Below are positions 35,401 through 41,793 of a stretch of DNA of 64,000 bases, piece by piece. Numbering within the stretch: position 1 is the first letter of the stretch; each line of letters begins with the position of its first letter. The stretch spans positions 3,782,001 through 3,846,000 of the forward strand of contig JASSKH010000009.1 of NCBI GenBank assembly GCA_031763025.1, written 5' to 3'. The notes beneath the pieces are model-generated. The model saw only the letters and a program-made list of their open reading frames with translations. It had not been told where the DNA came from and did not search any database. Made by a program: the position numbers and the translations under genes. Origin of the DNA: Macrocystis pyrifera. Its lineage: Eukaryota; Sar; Phaeophyceae; Laminariales; Laminariaceae.

Positions 35401-36783
35401 TCCCCCTCCCGTTCCTCCTCCTCCAGCGCCCCCCCCCCCCGCCCCCTCATTACCGCGGTCGCTCCGGGGCGAGACGAGAAACTCCTTCGCCTTCGCCTCC
35501 GCCTTACCCTTACTCTTAACCTTGTCCATCTCCTTACCCTTAACCTCACTCTTCACCCCCGTCTCGACCGACGCGGCCGACGTCAACAACGCCGCTTCCG
35601 TAGGGGAACTTCCCTCGCGCTCTCTGTCTCGCGCGGGTCGAAAATAACGTCCAATTTTCGAGTCCAACCGGCGCCCCGATCGGCCGCCCTTGTCCTCCTT
35701 AACACCCCCACCACCGCCGCCATCACCATCCTCATCATCACCTTCGCCGCCGCGGCTGCGGGCGGAACGAGGCGCGGACTCCGCGCTCGCCTTTTTCCGG
35801 TGCCCCTGCTGCGGCCGAGGTGGTGGTGGTGGTGGTCAACAGTGACCGGATCGGGCGACGGGAGGTCACGGCCACGTCCACGGCCACGGTCACCCCCTCG
35901 CTCATGGTCGTCGCGCTCATCCCCTCGCCCACGCCCTCGCTCGCGCCCTTGCTCGCGCCGCGCTCGCTCACGCCCATTCTGGTCGCTCTGATCGCTCTCA
36001 CTACCGCCTCCAACCCCGGATTTTCCATCGCCACGGGTACCCGCACCGGCACGGGCGCGGGTACCTCCGGTGCTACCGCGGTGTCTCTCTCGGTCACGGC
36101 GGTGGTCATCTTCGCCGTTTTCTTCCTTACCAGCGTGGTCGTCGCTGGTGCCGTCGCCGGCCGAAGGTCCGACCGAGCGCGTCCCCCCCCCCCCCCGCGC
36201 GGCGGCGGCCCGGCCCGCTCGGCTGAACGCACCGACCTCTTTCCCCCCCCCTCCTCCTCTCCCGCCTCCTCCAAGTCCATATCGTCGCTGTCCGCGTCAT
36301 CTCTCTTGGGGGTACCGCGGCGCTGCTTTGACGAAGACAGCGGTGGTGGAGACCTGCCACGGTATCCGTTCTCCTGCCGCCGACCGCGTGCGCTGGAACA
36401 CAACGGCGGAAGTGGCGATGGTGGCGGCGGCGGCGGCGGCAGCGGCAGCGACAGCGGCAGCGGCAGCGCGACGAAAAAAAAAAAAGTCAAGCGAAGGTCG
36501 GAGCACACGCGAAAAAAAAAAAAAAAAAAAACGAAAGCAACGACGGCGATAAACCGTGGTCACAGCCTACGTAAGGGGGGGAAGGGGGAGGGGGGGGGGT
36601 CATGGAGCGACATGCTGGCACGTCTCCTGCACGCTACCGCCCTACATCAATCACGAAAACGTCCGTTCTAACAACAACGGTTGACTTGCGTGACACGTAA
36701 TATATCGTACGCCGAGACGTTTCTTGCCCGGGTACTCCGGCTGATTTTTTCGGGGGGCTTTTCTTGAAGGCATACCTTATCAT
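15985..36783 (-). CDS. large CXXC/PHD/WHIM/RanBP2-ZnF/bromodomain chromatin protein (whole gene)
   Basis: My model has 16 exons over 20.8 kb and about 2,300 codons; each exon is listed separately. Domain order is: basic and acidic N-terminus, PHD (34420 and 33656), CXXC (32820 and 31675), Cys/His segment resembling an extended PHD (31245 and 30154), WHIM (29322), conserved unknown module (28400-21956), WHIM-tail-like segment (19455), RanBP2 zinc finger (17690-17621), bromodomain (16950-16290), C-terminal zinc finger (16160-15985). Related animal proteins (BAZ, BPTF, KMT2) carry subsets. CXXC would read unmethylated CpG, PHD and bromodomain would read histone tails, and WHIM typically binds ISWI remodellers. 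I see no SET, DDT or ATPase domain. Nearly all introns are phase 0. Seven exons contain net one-base frame errors and a 100-N gap interrupts exon 2, so the model is approximate. A decayed gene is the alternative. Confidence 0.75.
16785..18346 (-). CDS. chromatin gene, exon 15: acidic region, RanBP2 zinc finger, bromodomain start
   Basis: Starts AESPKPRGRQ after CCTCCAG and reads into a long Asp/Glu tract. The frame then changes between about 18110 and 18000. A second Glu tract leads to TWTCPICTVSNVLENDKCEL at 17690-17621, a textbook RanBP2-type zinc finger (W-x-C-x2-C-x3-N-x6-C-x2-C), which binds RNA or ubiquitin. Gly runs follow, with the 35-C (17369-17403) and 22-C (17103-17124) tracts. The frame then changes again to LKDELRRG and the bromodomain first half, FRDPVDLVAYPDYVEVV and EPMDLSTILFKLRSGEY. 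Donor GAG|GTGAGG. Confidence 0.75.
18695..19290. repeat. degenerate array of CATACCTTATC units in an intron
   Basis: Units such as GTACCATACCTTATCGTAG and TCATACCTTATCCTGGT recur about 20 times across the intron before exon 15. A family 1 element is inserted within the array at 19039. Confidence 0.6.
19039..19150. mobile_element. family 1 element, copy 6
   Basis: Ends TATTACGGGGGACCAT and CCCCCCGTAATAG. It is inserted inside the CATACCTTATC array in an intron of the chromatin gene, so it is younger than the array. Confidence 0.75.
19279..19455 (-). CDS. chromatin gene, exon 14: WHIM-tail-like helices
   Basis: A clean 59-codon exon (GCGCAG|GAG to AAG|GTATGA). It encodes ELMEALLLLESCLDPKWLKP and LSTPAAVGLHLFALDRAILY. 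The pattern of a Trp, helix, then a Ser/Thr-x2-x-hydrophobic helix ending in L-D-x-A-I resembles the last WHIM motif of BAZ-type proteins, where it follows the DDT/WHIM core. Confidence 0.65.
20714..20937 (-). CDS. chromatin gene, exon 13
   Basis: Starts VVCLKAGLLTVLNALPKGS after AAATAG. After a 10-C tract (20863-20872) it continues LEPMSPGGGGDGSEADGG and ends SGWTAALRDCWLPHVGSAAT at donor CAG|GTATGT. The two parts are one base out of frame. 224 bases instead of 225 points to one missing G in the tract. Confidence 0.6.
21050..21245. repeat. tandem repeat TCGGTAATCGGTCAAAG
   Basis: About 10 imperfect units of 15-17 bp (GTCGGTAATCGGTCAAAG and variants). It lies in the intron upstream of exon 13. 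Confidence 0.7.
21690..21940 (-). mobile_element. family 3 AGATC-rich element
   Basis: Reverse-oriented copy within an intron of the chromatin gene. It contains the conserved blocks CCAGGAAGCATGTCC, CACCCGACAACATGAGCTAG and GATCATGCATATCAGGAATC. See the 63405 copy for the family description. Confidence 0.55.
21956..22093 (-). CDS. chromatin gene, exon 12
   Basis: A 46-codon phase-0 exon (GAGTAG|GTC to GAG|GTAAAT). It encodes RFTYTGAVAALHKLRAVHFL followed by a His/Arg-rich turn and an acidic end (DLDLPFDSEE). Helix-forming; function unknown. It is open in only this frame over its length and is bounded by good splice sites. Confidence 0.6.
22738..22975 (+). mobile_element. family 2 repeat, near full copy
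   Basis: Carries CTGTCATCCATATGCAAGAA, CGCTTGGCGCAAGCAATGTC, TGGTCGGTGAAAACCCGACG and the GACTACGGCCACGCA block, then a C-rich rather than pure C tail. It sits in an intron of the chromatin gene, antisense to it. Confidence 0.7.
23352..23434. mobile_element. family 4 hairpin element, copy 1
   Basis: Family description: about 80 bp, an almost perfect palindrome. GTCCCGTTTTGGGGAC and its complement flank a short AATTCCAAGTAG centre, with AGTACTG-type tips. It is non-coding. This copy has GGTCCCGTTTTGGAGACG at the left and CCCCAAACGGTCC at the right. Confidence 0.65.
23525..23822 (+). mobile_element. family 2 repeat, longest copy with pure poly-C tail
   Basis: Family description: about 300 bp. 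The head reads GTCTCTGGAAGTGGC, and the body includes GGTTCTTAGTAGGATGCAGC and GGTGAAAACCCGACGTGC. It ends CATGCATG...GAGTACA and then 20-35 C. A fixed 3' end followed by a variable homopolymer resembles a SINE with poly-C in place of poly-A. I find no clear A/B boxes, so the mechanism is inference. This copy ends 12 bp before exon 11 of the chromatin gene. Confidence 0.7.
23834..24100 (-). CDS. chromatin gene, exon 11: conserved unknown module, part 2
   Basis: An 89-codon phase-0 exon with borders CTCAG|GTT and CAG|GTGGGG. It encodes FTPCHTPFDKNGVYFFIVPK, then RTGTFRLVFHVMPAQLY, a Gly/Ala loop, and FNVKPLEFTVQ. The G-T-F-R-L-x-F-H-V pattern suggests a beta sandwich continuing from exon 10. 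No database family comes to mind. Confidence 0.7.
24146..24219 (-). mobile_element. family 2 repeat, short fragment
   Basis: Reverse-oriented fragment with GGCCGTAGTCGTATGACC and CCCTACAATGCCGGG, followed by a G run, about 45 bp upstream of exon 11. Confidence 0.6.
24445..24473. repeat. poly-G tract
   Basis: About 29 consecutive G followed by more broken G-rich sequence to 24482, in an intron of the chromatin gene. Confidence 0.8.
24947..25060. mobile_element. family 1 element, copy 7
   Basis: Left end TTTACGGGGGAACATAG. The right end is changed to CCCCCCCGAAATAG, with small insertions in the A/T centre. Confidence 0.7.
25085..25350. repeat. TATCGATATCGC microsatellite-like array
   Basis: Alternating TATCGATATCGC, ATATCGCTATATCG and related units. 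A shorter stretch of the same kind lies at 24600-24700. It ends 40 bp before exon 10 of the chromatin gene. Confidence 0.65.
25390..25536 (-). CDS. chromatin gene, exon 10: conserved unknown module, part 1
   Basis: A clean 49-codon phase-0 exon with borders CCAG|GAC and CTG|GTAAGC. It encodes ITWSKKYHAVRLHDTTNGE and ISVVYEIWRGQQL, alternating hydrophobic and polar as in beta strands. It has no simple repeats, and its codon-level order contrasts with surrounding DNA. I do not recognise the fold; BAH-like or Ig-like beta modules are possible. Confidence 0.7.
25863..26184. mobile_element. family 1 element, copy 8, split by another element
   Basis: The left half (GGGGGGCCATAGTAAACAGG) and right half (GTAAAAATAGCG to GGTCCCCCTTAAT) are separated by a 205-bp family 7 element. 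Left AAACATTG and right AAATATTG flank the insertion like a diverged 8-bp target duplication. Confidence 0.7.
25901..26105. mobile_element. family 7 GGGTC-rich inverted-repeat element, nested
   Basis: Ends GGGCTGTTCACGGGTC and GACCCGTGAACAGTCC are inverted repeats. The interior has a GGGTC array on the left, complemented by CCGACCCGACCCG on the right, so the whole can fold into one hairpin. Non-coding. An 8-bp duplication would suit a hAT-type MITE. The second copy is at 61007. Confidence 0.7.
26341..26433. mobile_element. family 6 inverted-repeat element, copy 1
   Basis: About 93 bp. TGCCACTCTGTCCCGAAATA at the left is complemented by TATTGAGGGACAGAGCGGTA at the right, with an A/T-rich centre. 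Flanked by GATC-rich repeats. Confidence 0.6.
26506..26592. mobile_element. family 6 inverted-repeat element, copy 2
   Basis: About 165 bp downstream of copy 1 in the same orientation. TGCCACTCTGTGCCTAAATA and TAGGAACAGAGCGGTA ends, with more changes than copy 1. The pair and their GATC-rich flanks look like a local tandem duplication. Confidence 0.6.
26600..27860. other. intron sequence, no feature
   Basis: Part of the 2.7-kb intron between exons 9 and 10. A/T- and C-rich low complexity. Open frames on either strand carry no domain signal. Confidence 0.5.
27886..27962. mobile_element. family 4 hairpin element, copy 2
   Basis: CCCGTTTTGGGGACAAACC at the left and GTCCCTGAAAAACGGGACTG at the right, in the intron between exons 9 and 10. 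Confidence 0.65.
28200..28235. repeat. 35-C run next to exon 9 donor
   Basis: A continuous C run starting about 18 bp inside the intron after exon 9. The transcript here would be poly-G just downstream of the 5' splice site. Confidence 0.8.
28253..29322 (-). CDS. chromatin gene, exon 9: WHIM module and low-complexity linkers
   Basis: Starts HKLRGLREQAVEEAIRLGGY, then PLGRDRHGRFYYRFPGD (the WHIM2/WSD-type hairpin), and later VYENDGDLEALVAWLNESG with REGPLRAALL, the Trp/Asn helix that follows in BAZ, WSTF and ACF1. WHIM modules contact ISWI and linker DNA. Ala, Gln and Gly runs separate these from a final conserved stretch (LREGLVELRIALNPPG ... VVEFDNDGDVDE) at donor GAG|GTGTGT. Frame shifts occur near 28700 and at the Gly run near 28440-28470. 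Net length is one base off. Confidence 0.75.
29366..29435. repeat. 70-G homopolymer
   Basis: Longest uninterrupted homopolymer in the window, 44 bp upstream (in gene sense) of exon 9, so the transcript has poly-C there. A tract of this length in a finished sequence is unusual, and its exact length is doubtful. Confidence 0.85.
29961..30154 (-). CDS. chromatin gene, exon 8: extended PHD-like end
   Basis: Begins EFHGNGGGSEGAHRKVRYPR. After a G-coded glycine run (30036-30067) it ends GPIVHVTCAQNMF, resembling the H-V-x-C-A closing motif of extended PHD (zf-HC5HC2H) modules. Donor CAG|GTATGC. The 194-base length leaves the frame one base short. The 22-C plus 9-C tract is the obvious place for the error. 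Confidence 0.6.
30487..30705 (-). mobile_element. family 2 repeat, in an intron
   Basis: Reverse orientation, so the tail appears as about 25 G at 30487-30511, followed by GTACTCGATAGGAGAGATGT and the body to a second G run at 30685-30702. Confidence 0.7.
31095..31245 (-). CDS. chromatin gene, exon 7: Cys pair and acidic helix
   Basis: Opens after AACAG with a His/Asp-rich stretch and LECEYCFKR, a Cys pair. It closes with a helix-like segment (DLSPEEAEEFLKHQEA) at donor GCG|GTGAGA. The two are one base out of frame, switching at a GGGGAAAA stretch near 31170. The exon is 151 bases where 150 would preserve phase. With exon 8 it probably forms an extended-PHD-like zinc module. Confidence 0.6.
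31573..31675 (-). CDS. chromatin gene, exon 6: second half of CXXC zinc finger
   Basis: The first G completes the Lys codon split by the intron, then YCLDSKKNKGPNKLKQPC and RRC follow. This matches the C-x-D-x2-K-x-GG-x-K-Q-x-C-x3-C half of CXXC domains, with KNKGPN in place of the usual KFGG loop. Donor GCG|GTGAGG. The fit of both halves across the junction makes this the best-supported intron in the gene. Confidence 0.82.
32125..32406 (+). mobile_element. family 2 repeat, full copy
   Basis: Complete from CTGTCTCTGGAAGTGGC to GAGTACA and about 15 C at 32391-32406. Closest in sequence to the copy at 23525. Confidence 0.72.
32778..33008 (-). CDS. chromatin gene, exon 5: first half of CXXC zinc finger
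   Basis: Starts TSVVERIVDAKIVAEKER, a Glu/Lys-rich helix, after CTCAG. It ends with RRRCGSCVGCRAKSCDHCK, the first CXXC half, at a canonical donor (AA|GTGAGT). The two parts are in different frames. The exon has one base too many, and removing one G from the 7-G run at 32851-32857 would unite them. The CGxCxxCxxxxCxxC pattern matches CXXC domains of DNMT1, KMT2A and CFP1, which bind unmethylated CpG. Confidence 0.78.
33055..33150. repeat. GAGAT/GGGAT pentamer array
   Basis: Tandem GAGATGAGACG and GGGATGGGATG units in the intron between exons 4 and 5. Confidence 0.75.
33248..33656 (-). CDS. chromatin gene, exon 4: second half of PHD finger and linker
   Basis: Begins ILMCDGC directly after an A-rich acceptor (CAG|ATC). 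It then has a His, a Cys and YCRGC, completing the PHD ligand set, though His-to-Cys spacing (four residues) is longer than the usual two. An Ala/Glu-rich helix and a Gly-rich linker follow, ending in an acidic/basic segment (FWEETEDEQRRKRRE) at donor AAG|GTGGGA. Length is 409 bases where phase 0 to phase 0 needs a multiple of three. The PHD frame and the last segment are offset, with the break between about 33490 and 33350 in GC-rich repeats. Confidence 0.75.
33823..33890. repeat. (GGTTC)n pentamer array
   Basis: About 12 perfect GGTTC units followed by GGTTTC variants, in the intron that splits the PHD finger. Confidence 0.9.
34343..34420 (-). CDS. chromatin gene, exon 3: first half of PHD finger
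   Basis: A 26-codon phase-0 exon bordered by CGAGCAG|GAAGAT and GCCTG|GTAGGT. It encodes an acidic start (EDEDFGKTPG), then CIVC, the first zinc-ligand pair, then WCPTSNIDASL. Joined to exon 4 it gives a C-x2-C-x14-C-x2-C arrangement, which supports both splice sites. Confidence 0.8.
34485..34707 (-). mobile_element. family 2 repeat abutting the N gap
   Basis: Nearly full copy in reverse orientation within an intron of the chromatin gene. Unusually, a pure G run also lies at the head end (34691-34707), next to the gap. The GTACTC end is followed by a broken, G-rich stretch rather than a pure run. Confidence 0.7.
34708..34807. other. 100-N assembly gap
   Basis: Exactly 100 N, the conventional placeholder for a gap of unknown size. 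It starts immediately after a run of about 17 G and splits exon 2 of the chromatin gene from its donor site, so coding sequence may be missing. Confidence 0.95.
34808..36373 (-). CDS. chromatin gene, exon 2 region: charged low-complexity N-terminus
   Basis: Starts GAGAACGGATAC after GGCAG. Protein-like segments follow in different frames: KRDDADSDDMDLEEAGEEE, then an Arg/Asp/Glu/Gly region (NGEDDHRRDRERHRG), then KIGRYFRPARDREREGSS, then a run of about 20 Glu, then LSDDDSDDSEDVAAALQAAQ up to the gap. The frame changes fall at or near C runs at 36181-36195 and 35430-35440 and near 35060. A short intron with a GGCCGCAG acceptor near 35815 cannot be excluded. Such disordered acidic/basic tails are common in chromatin proteins. 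The 3' end lies in the N gap. Confidence 0.5.
36646..36783 (-). CDS. chromatin gene, candidate exon 1
   Basis: A 46-codon open frame from ATG at 36783 to a donor (GAT|GTAGGG) at 36646. It ends in phase 0, matching the next exon. The peptide is basic (KKSPPKKSAG near the start). The intron that follows (36374-36645) is pyrimidine-rich on the coding strand and ends in GGCAG. The start is plausible but has no homology support. The gene could begin further upstream, beyond the repeats at 36868. Confidence 0.4.
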
Positions 36784-36867
36784 GAGAGAGGGCCGGTAGC
36801 GAAACACCCCGACCAAAAAACCCCGAAAATAAACGACAGGTGACCCCGAGGTCTGGGAGGCGGGGGG

Positions 36868-36960
36868 GGGGGGGGGGGTACTCGATATGATGCATGGCCG
36901 TAGTCGTATGACCATAGACCCTCACATCTGGAGGGGGGAGGGGGGGGGGGGATGGCACCA
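36868..36960 (-). mobile_element. family 2 repeat, truncated
   Basis: G run then GTACTCGATATGATGCATGG and TCGTATGACCATAGACCCTC, ending at a second G run. It lies about 85 bp upstream of the candidate first exon of the chromatin gene. Confidence 0.65.
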
Positions 36961-37139
36961 TTGCGGAAGCCTCGATTTTTGCTCAGTTTTTTGCTAAATG
37001 TAGCCAGTGGCTCGTGGCTCGCAATGCACGTGTCTTACCATCGCAATTTTCTCGCTACGTACTCGGTGTACAGTGTTTGAAAGTATCGTAAGCCCAAAGC
37101 AGTACTACTGAAGAAAGAAGCTGGCTCTATGCACTCCAG

Positions 37140-37225
37140 GCGTAAATATAAGAATCGTTTATATATTAACATCAAGACAAAGCGTTCCTTATATTTCCTT
37201 ATATTTCCGGCCAGAGCGGTACGTA
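37140..37225. mobile_element. family 6 element, degenerate copy
   Basis: The right end CCTTATATTTCCGGCCAGAGCG and a weaker left end (CAGGCGTAAATATAAG) match the family 6 termini. Confidence 0.4.
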
Positions 37226-37652
37226 CAATAGTAAACAGTTTTCCCCCCCAAAAACGAGATCAAGTTGTATGCGCGTAATCGGGCTCTTCATAGGCATCGT
37301 GTAAACATACACTACAGTAGTACATAGCTCCAGGTATACAGGCACTGTCTTTGATACGCGTACAACATAGACATACCAGTTACTACATGATATATAAATG
37401 AAAAAAAAAATTGAAAATAAAATTAAAAAAACGAAACTGTGAGATCGGAAAATTACTCAAAACTCATATTTGCAAGCTTTGCGTGATAACTCGATCGCAC
37501 GTTCGACGGAGTGTGTATTTTGAAGCGGGTAGGCTCGTTGCTGTGCCCATGACAGTGTCTCGAAAAAAACGGTAGATTCGTCAAGGGAGGACGGGGGAGG
37601 GAAACACACCCCAAAATTGCGAGGCATGGCTACCTATGGGGGGATCCGCCGG

Positions 37653-37663
<11 letters not shown>

Positions 37664-37683
<20 letters not shown>

Positions 37684-37905
37684 GGGGGGGGGGCGGGTAC
37701 TCATGTCATGCATGGTCTAGTCGTATGACCGTAGACCCTCGCATCTCTACAATTCCGGGATGGAGCACATCGGGTTTCCACCGATCAGGTCTTGCACCAA
37801 GTGAGAAGCGCCGTGAGGTGTTGGGCGAGCGTCGCATCAAGAGTGAGCAGCATTCTCTGGAAAGAACCGCTCGTGAGGCGAGCCATTTCTTGTACTATCG
37901 ATGAC
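37664..37905 (-). mobile_element. family 2 repeat
   Basis: Preceded by GTGTGTGTGT and about 25 G, then GGTACTCATG and the body to the head region CGAGCCATTTCTTG. About 240 bp. Confidence 0.68.
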
Positions 37906-37974
37906 AGCGTCGGATGAATAAAGAGGCAGGGGCTTTCCGCACAGGTAGCAGGTGGTTCGATAACCTTGCACACG

Positions 37975-38230
37975 TCGGATAGATATGAATAGATCATCTG
38001 CAGACAGATCATCTGCAGATCCTAACCTGCCGTCACGAGAAATTGCGCACGATATGTCTACCAAGAGCACAGCTCCAACCAAAGGAAACACGTCTTACTA
38101 CATACCGAACAGAATACATGACTCCCGCCCGGCAACGCAACTAGATCACAGACACAGGTTAGACATCTATCCGCCCTGGAGGATTTAGATCATCAAGTGG
38201 GAATCGATGATCTGTAAGCAAGTCGTCGGT
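37975..38230 (-). mobile_element. family 3 AGATC-rich element
   Basis: Reverse-oriented copy with AGATCATCTGCAGACAGATC at the left and ATCAAGTGGGAATCGATGATC at the right. Internal CCCGCCCGGCAACGCA matches the family core. Confidence 0.55.
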
Positions 38231-39530
38231 AGGCCTGGGTCCAGGTAGTGTAGCGACGCCGCTCGTTTAGAATCCGGCACACACGTCTGGACCGACATTG
38301 TGGGGACGGTGGGGACAGACGACTGTGGGATTAGAGCTGGTCGTTGTGAGTTGTAGGAAACCACCGCCTTACTGTATGCGCAGGGAGTTACCAGTATTTT
38401 CTTTTTTTTTTTCCGTTCTTCAGTGGTGCGGGGGCGAAGCAGCCCGGACCTAAGAGCGGAGGTAAAAAGGGGATACGAGGGGGAAAAAAAAAAAAAACAC
38501 TCACATTTTATACGTGCGGAGTATCAACTTTATTTCCGTGACAGGAAAGAAGATTTGACCGCTTTCAAGTCCCGAACGCTCTCAACCCTCTCAAGAACTT
38601 AACTTTGATTTTTAGTACAGAGGGGAAACGTGACGATAAAAAAAAAAAGCGACGATTTTCAGAAAAAACGGCGACTGCGTGATTGGGGTGGGCTGCTACC
38701 GAAAAAAAATGGAGTCCGAGTTACACCGCGAGGAGTCGTGCCGCATGGGCGGAACATGACCCTTCTTACCCGTGTCCTCTACTGGGCGCTCTCGCGCCTC
38801 GATAGACAAATGGTTGACAGCACACAAAAAGTAACCAACCATTGTTTCGGAGACTACGTACATCGGGGTTTCCGAATGGGGTGTATAATCTGAAGCACTC
38901 CATCCTACTGACAGTAACTCCCCACGTTTTTTGGGAATGACGCGTATTTTCGATATAGGGGTAAAAACAAAAAAAAAAATTGCCTCATGAGGCAATATTT
39001 CTGACTGTGGGGGTTCCGAAGGGGCTACTTAACCCGAAGTTCTCCATCTTAACTCCGCAGGTACCTGGAAAAATGACGCGTGATACGATAAGGTGGCGTG
39101 TAGCACCTTTTTTTTTTGCCGCACAAGGCAAAATTTTCTGACAGATGGGGCTTTTCAACCACCACTCTCACACTGGAATATATAAGCACCATTTGGACTC
39201 TCGAGATGACTACGTACGAGTATCAAAACGGATATTATATTGCCGGCCATAAGTGGCAACGAACTATAATACCCCAATGTAACATCGTTTCGTTTTCGAC
39301 GAAAAAAAAAAAAAAAACGAAGCAGGCCTGTAGCTAAGGCCAGCCAGGCCATGGAATGTATATATAGCTCATCATCATCATCGGGTCAAATCAAGGACGC
39401 GTTCGTACACATTTTTCTTTTGATGTACGTATTATACGCATATAAAATCGGTTTTCGGGGTGAGAGAATCGGAGGGAGTTCCATGGGAAGTGAGGATTCC
39501 TCATAAAATTGAAAAAGGTGCGCACCTCTA
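38231..39530. other. gene-free stretch
   Basis: Two related segments (about 38630-38990 and 38990-39170) each carry a GGGGTTTCCGAA/GGGGTTCCGAAGGGG block followed by CTCCATC, suggesting an old duplication. No open frame with domain signal. Confidence 0.4.
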
Positions 39531-39533
39531 CTA

Positions 39534-39652
39534 CTACGGGGGACCATAGTAAATAGGACCGAATATTGTTATTAATAGTAAAAATAGGTAAATATATACC
39601 TGGTAGGTTTTTGTGTGTACCGTAGGTCCTATTTACTATGGTCCCCTGTACT
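39534..39652. mobile_element. family 1 element, copy 9
   Basis: Left TACTACGGGGGACCATAG, right ATGGTCCCCTGTACTA. A TACCTGG insertion in the centre lengthens it to about 119 bp. Confidence 0.72.
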
Positions 39653-39707
39653 ATACCACCGTAGCATGCATCGAACTGAAAAAAAAATATATATACTCCT
39701 GTAAAAA

Positions 39708-39975
39708 CGAGCAAACAACTCGGACAGATCATCTGCAGATCATCTGCAGATCATCTACAGATAGATCATGATCTAGATCTTTCAGGGCAGGTATATTCCT
39801 GATCTGATATGATCGATCTACTGCTGTACCATCTATAGCCCATGTTGCCGGGCGGGAGGCGGAAAAAAAAAACTGCACAATCTACTCACGGACCTGTTTC
39901 CTGGGCATGATCTCACTGCGGAAAAGGTTGGGATCTGAATGATCTATCTGGTCTGTTGATAGATCGTCATCCGTT
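39708..39975 (+). mobile_element. family 3 AGATC-rich element
   Basis: Starts AACTCGGACAGATCATCTGC and contains the core CCCATGTTGCCGGGCGGGAG and the TTTCCTGGGCATGATC block. Confidence 0.55.
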
Positions 39976-40001
39976 TGTTGGTTCCGTTCGACATGAAAAA
40001 A

Positions 40002-40037
<36 letters not shown>

Positions 40038-40240
40038 ACTTTTTTCTTTACTGCTGCAGTAAAGCGTTCCATTTTATTAACCCCAAGTGCTTCGTTTGTC
40101 CACAAAACGCCGTGTGTGGTAAGTCGGGGTTGCGCCCTCGTAATGCAAAACGTTAAATACACCTTCGGCAATACTAGGCTCAGGCCCCTTTCACTGCTGC
40201 AATCAGCGTTCCATTCATTCCCGAAGTAAGTTTGTAAAAC

Positions 40241-40350
40241 TATTACAGGGGGCCATAGTAAATGGGACCTACGGTATACACAAAAACCTATATATTTCCC
40301 TATTTTTACGAACAATATTCGGTCCTGTTTACTATGGTCTCCCGTAGTAA
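40241..40350. mobile_element. family 1 element, copy 10
   Basis: Ends TATTACAGGGGGCCATAG and ACTATGGTCTCCCGTAGTA. First of four copies within 950 bp. Confidence 0.72.
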
Positions 40351-40379
40351 AACCTGGTGTAATTAACCTTACTAGTACC

Positions 40380-40450
40380 GTAGTCCCGGTTCGGGGACAA
40401 ATCACTCAAATTCCAAGTAGTTTCTACCCAAACCGGGACTGCAGTTCTAA
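40380..40450. mobile_element. family 4 hairpin element, copy 3
   Basis: AGTCCCGGTTCGGGGACAAA at the left and CCCAAACCGGGACTGCAG at the right, located between family 1 copies 10 and 11. Confidence 0.65.
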
Positions 40451-40502
40451 AACTCGCAAGCATGGGTAGTCCACTCCAACTCCAAACTACTACCAGGTAA
40501 TG

Positions 40503-40609
40503 TTGCGGAGGGCCATAGTAAACAGGACGTACGGTACACACAAAAACCTATACATTTACCTATTTTTACTCACAAAATTTGGTCCCATTTACTATGGTCC
40601 CTCGTAATA
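40503..40609. mobile_element. family 1 element, copy 11
   Basis: Left end eroded to TTGCGGAGGGCCATAG, right ATGGTCCCTCGTAATAG. Confidence 0.7.
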
Positions 40610-40736
40610 GTTTTTCCTCCTCCTCGCCGGCAAATATTTCAATTCGAAAACGGAACATGTACGACAAATAAGCTGTCGGAGGGGCTTTGCATTTTCACCC
40701 ATTACACAAAATAGCACAATTTCAACTCTAACCAGC

Positions 40737-40844
40737 TACTACGGGGGTCCATAGTTAACGGGACCAAATTTTGTTAGTAAAAATAGGTAAATATATAGGT
40801 TTTAATGAATACCATGGGTCCTGTTAACTATGTACACCCATAAT
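40737..40844. mobile_element. family 1 element, copy 12
   Basis: Opposite orientation to copy 11. Ends CTACTACGGGGGTCCATAG and ACTATGTACACCCATAATA. Confidence 0.7.
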
Positions 40845-41076
40845 AATTCGTCGCCAAAACGCGGGTGCAGCCGTAGGGAGAACACTGCTCGGAATCAAAA
40901 CTGAAAAAAAAGCAGTGTACGGGGGTAGGTGCACGTTAAAAAAAAAATGACAAAAAAAAGAAAAAACGAAACCGCACTCATAACAACGTTAAAACGAAAA
41001 AAAAAACGAAAAAAAACAAAAAGGAGGAGGGATTTCTACAAGAAGCGGGTTCTTCGAAGAAAAAAAATGTGATTAT

Positions 41077-41184
41077 ATTACGGGGGTCCATAGTTAATAG
41101 GACCTATGGTATACATAACAACCTATATATTTACCTATTTTTACCAACAATATTTGGTCCTACTTACTATGGTCCCCCGTAATA
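41077..41184. mobile_element. family 1 element, copy 13
   Basis: One of the best-preserved copies, with ATATTACGGGGGTCCATAG and ATGGTCCCCCGTAATAG ends. Confidence 0.77.
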
Positions 41185-41388
41185 GTATATAACCCCCCTC
41201 GCTTGTCTGGGACTCGAAAATGGGTAGTGGGGGGATGTCGTTTTTAGTTCTGGTTTACGTGCACCCTTGGTGAATAAAAAAATGGGAATAAAATAGAGAC
41301 CCTTTTGGGAACTTGAGAGAAGAATGTGATGACACACAGCAGCTGCAGTGACGGTCGAATACAGCACCGTGCCACTGTTCGGTTGTGC

Positions 41389-41391
41389 GCG

Positions 41392-41425
<34 letters not shown>

Positions 41426-41470
41426 ACACGATAGGAGAGATGTACTCGATCTCATGCATGGCCGTAGTCG
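41389..41470 (-). mobile_element. family 2 repeat, tail end only
   Basis: About 34 G then GTACACGATAGGAGAGATGT and CATGCATGGCCGTAGTCG. The rest of the body is missing. Confidence 0.65.
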
Positions 41471-41793
41471 GTGGGGGGTGATATATTTAATAACCGAGCT
41501 ACTTTACATACACAACCAAGCAAGGAACTGTAAGACATGGGCGCAGCGTGGTACTACGTATTACACTCGCCATACTGCACGACTGCTGTGCGCTCACGTG
41601 ATTGACACCAATACGTATGATATGCGGTTGACCAAGAAAACAGAAGCACAAGGGTAAATCCATCCGAAAAACGAATAAAAATACTCCGAAGCCACACCCC
41701 CATCGTACTTCCGACACTTACATATGAGTACCTAGACAGGGGGCGGGGGGTGACTTGTTGCTTGCCTTGGTCATTTGGCCAATGACCAATGAC

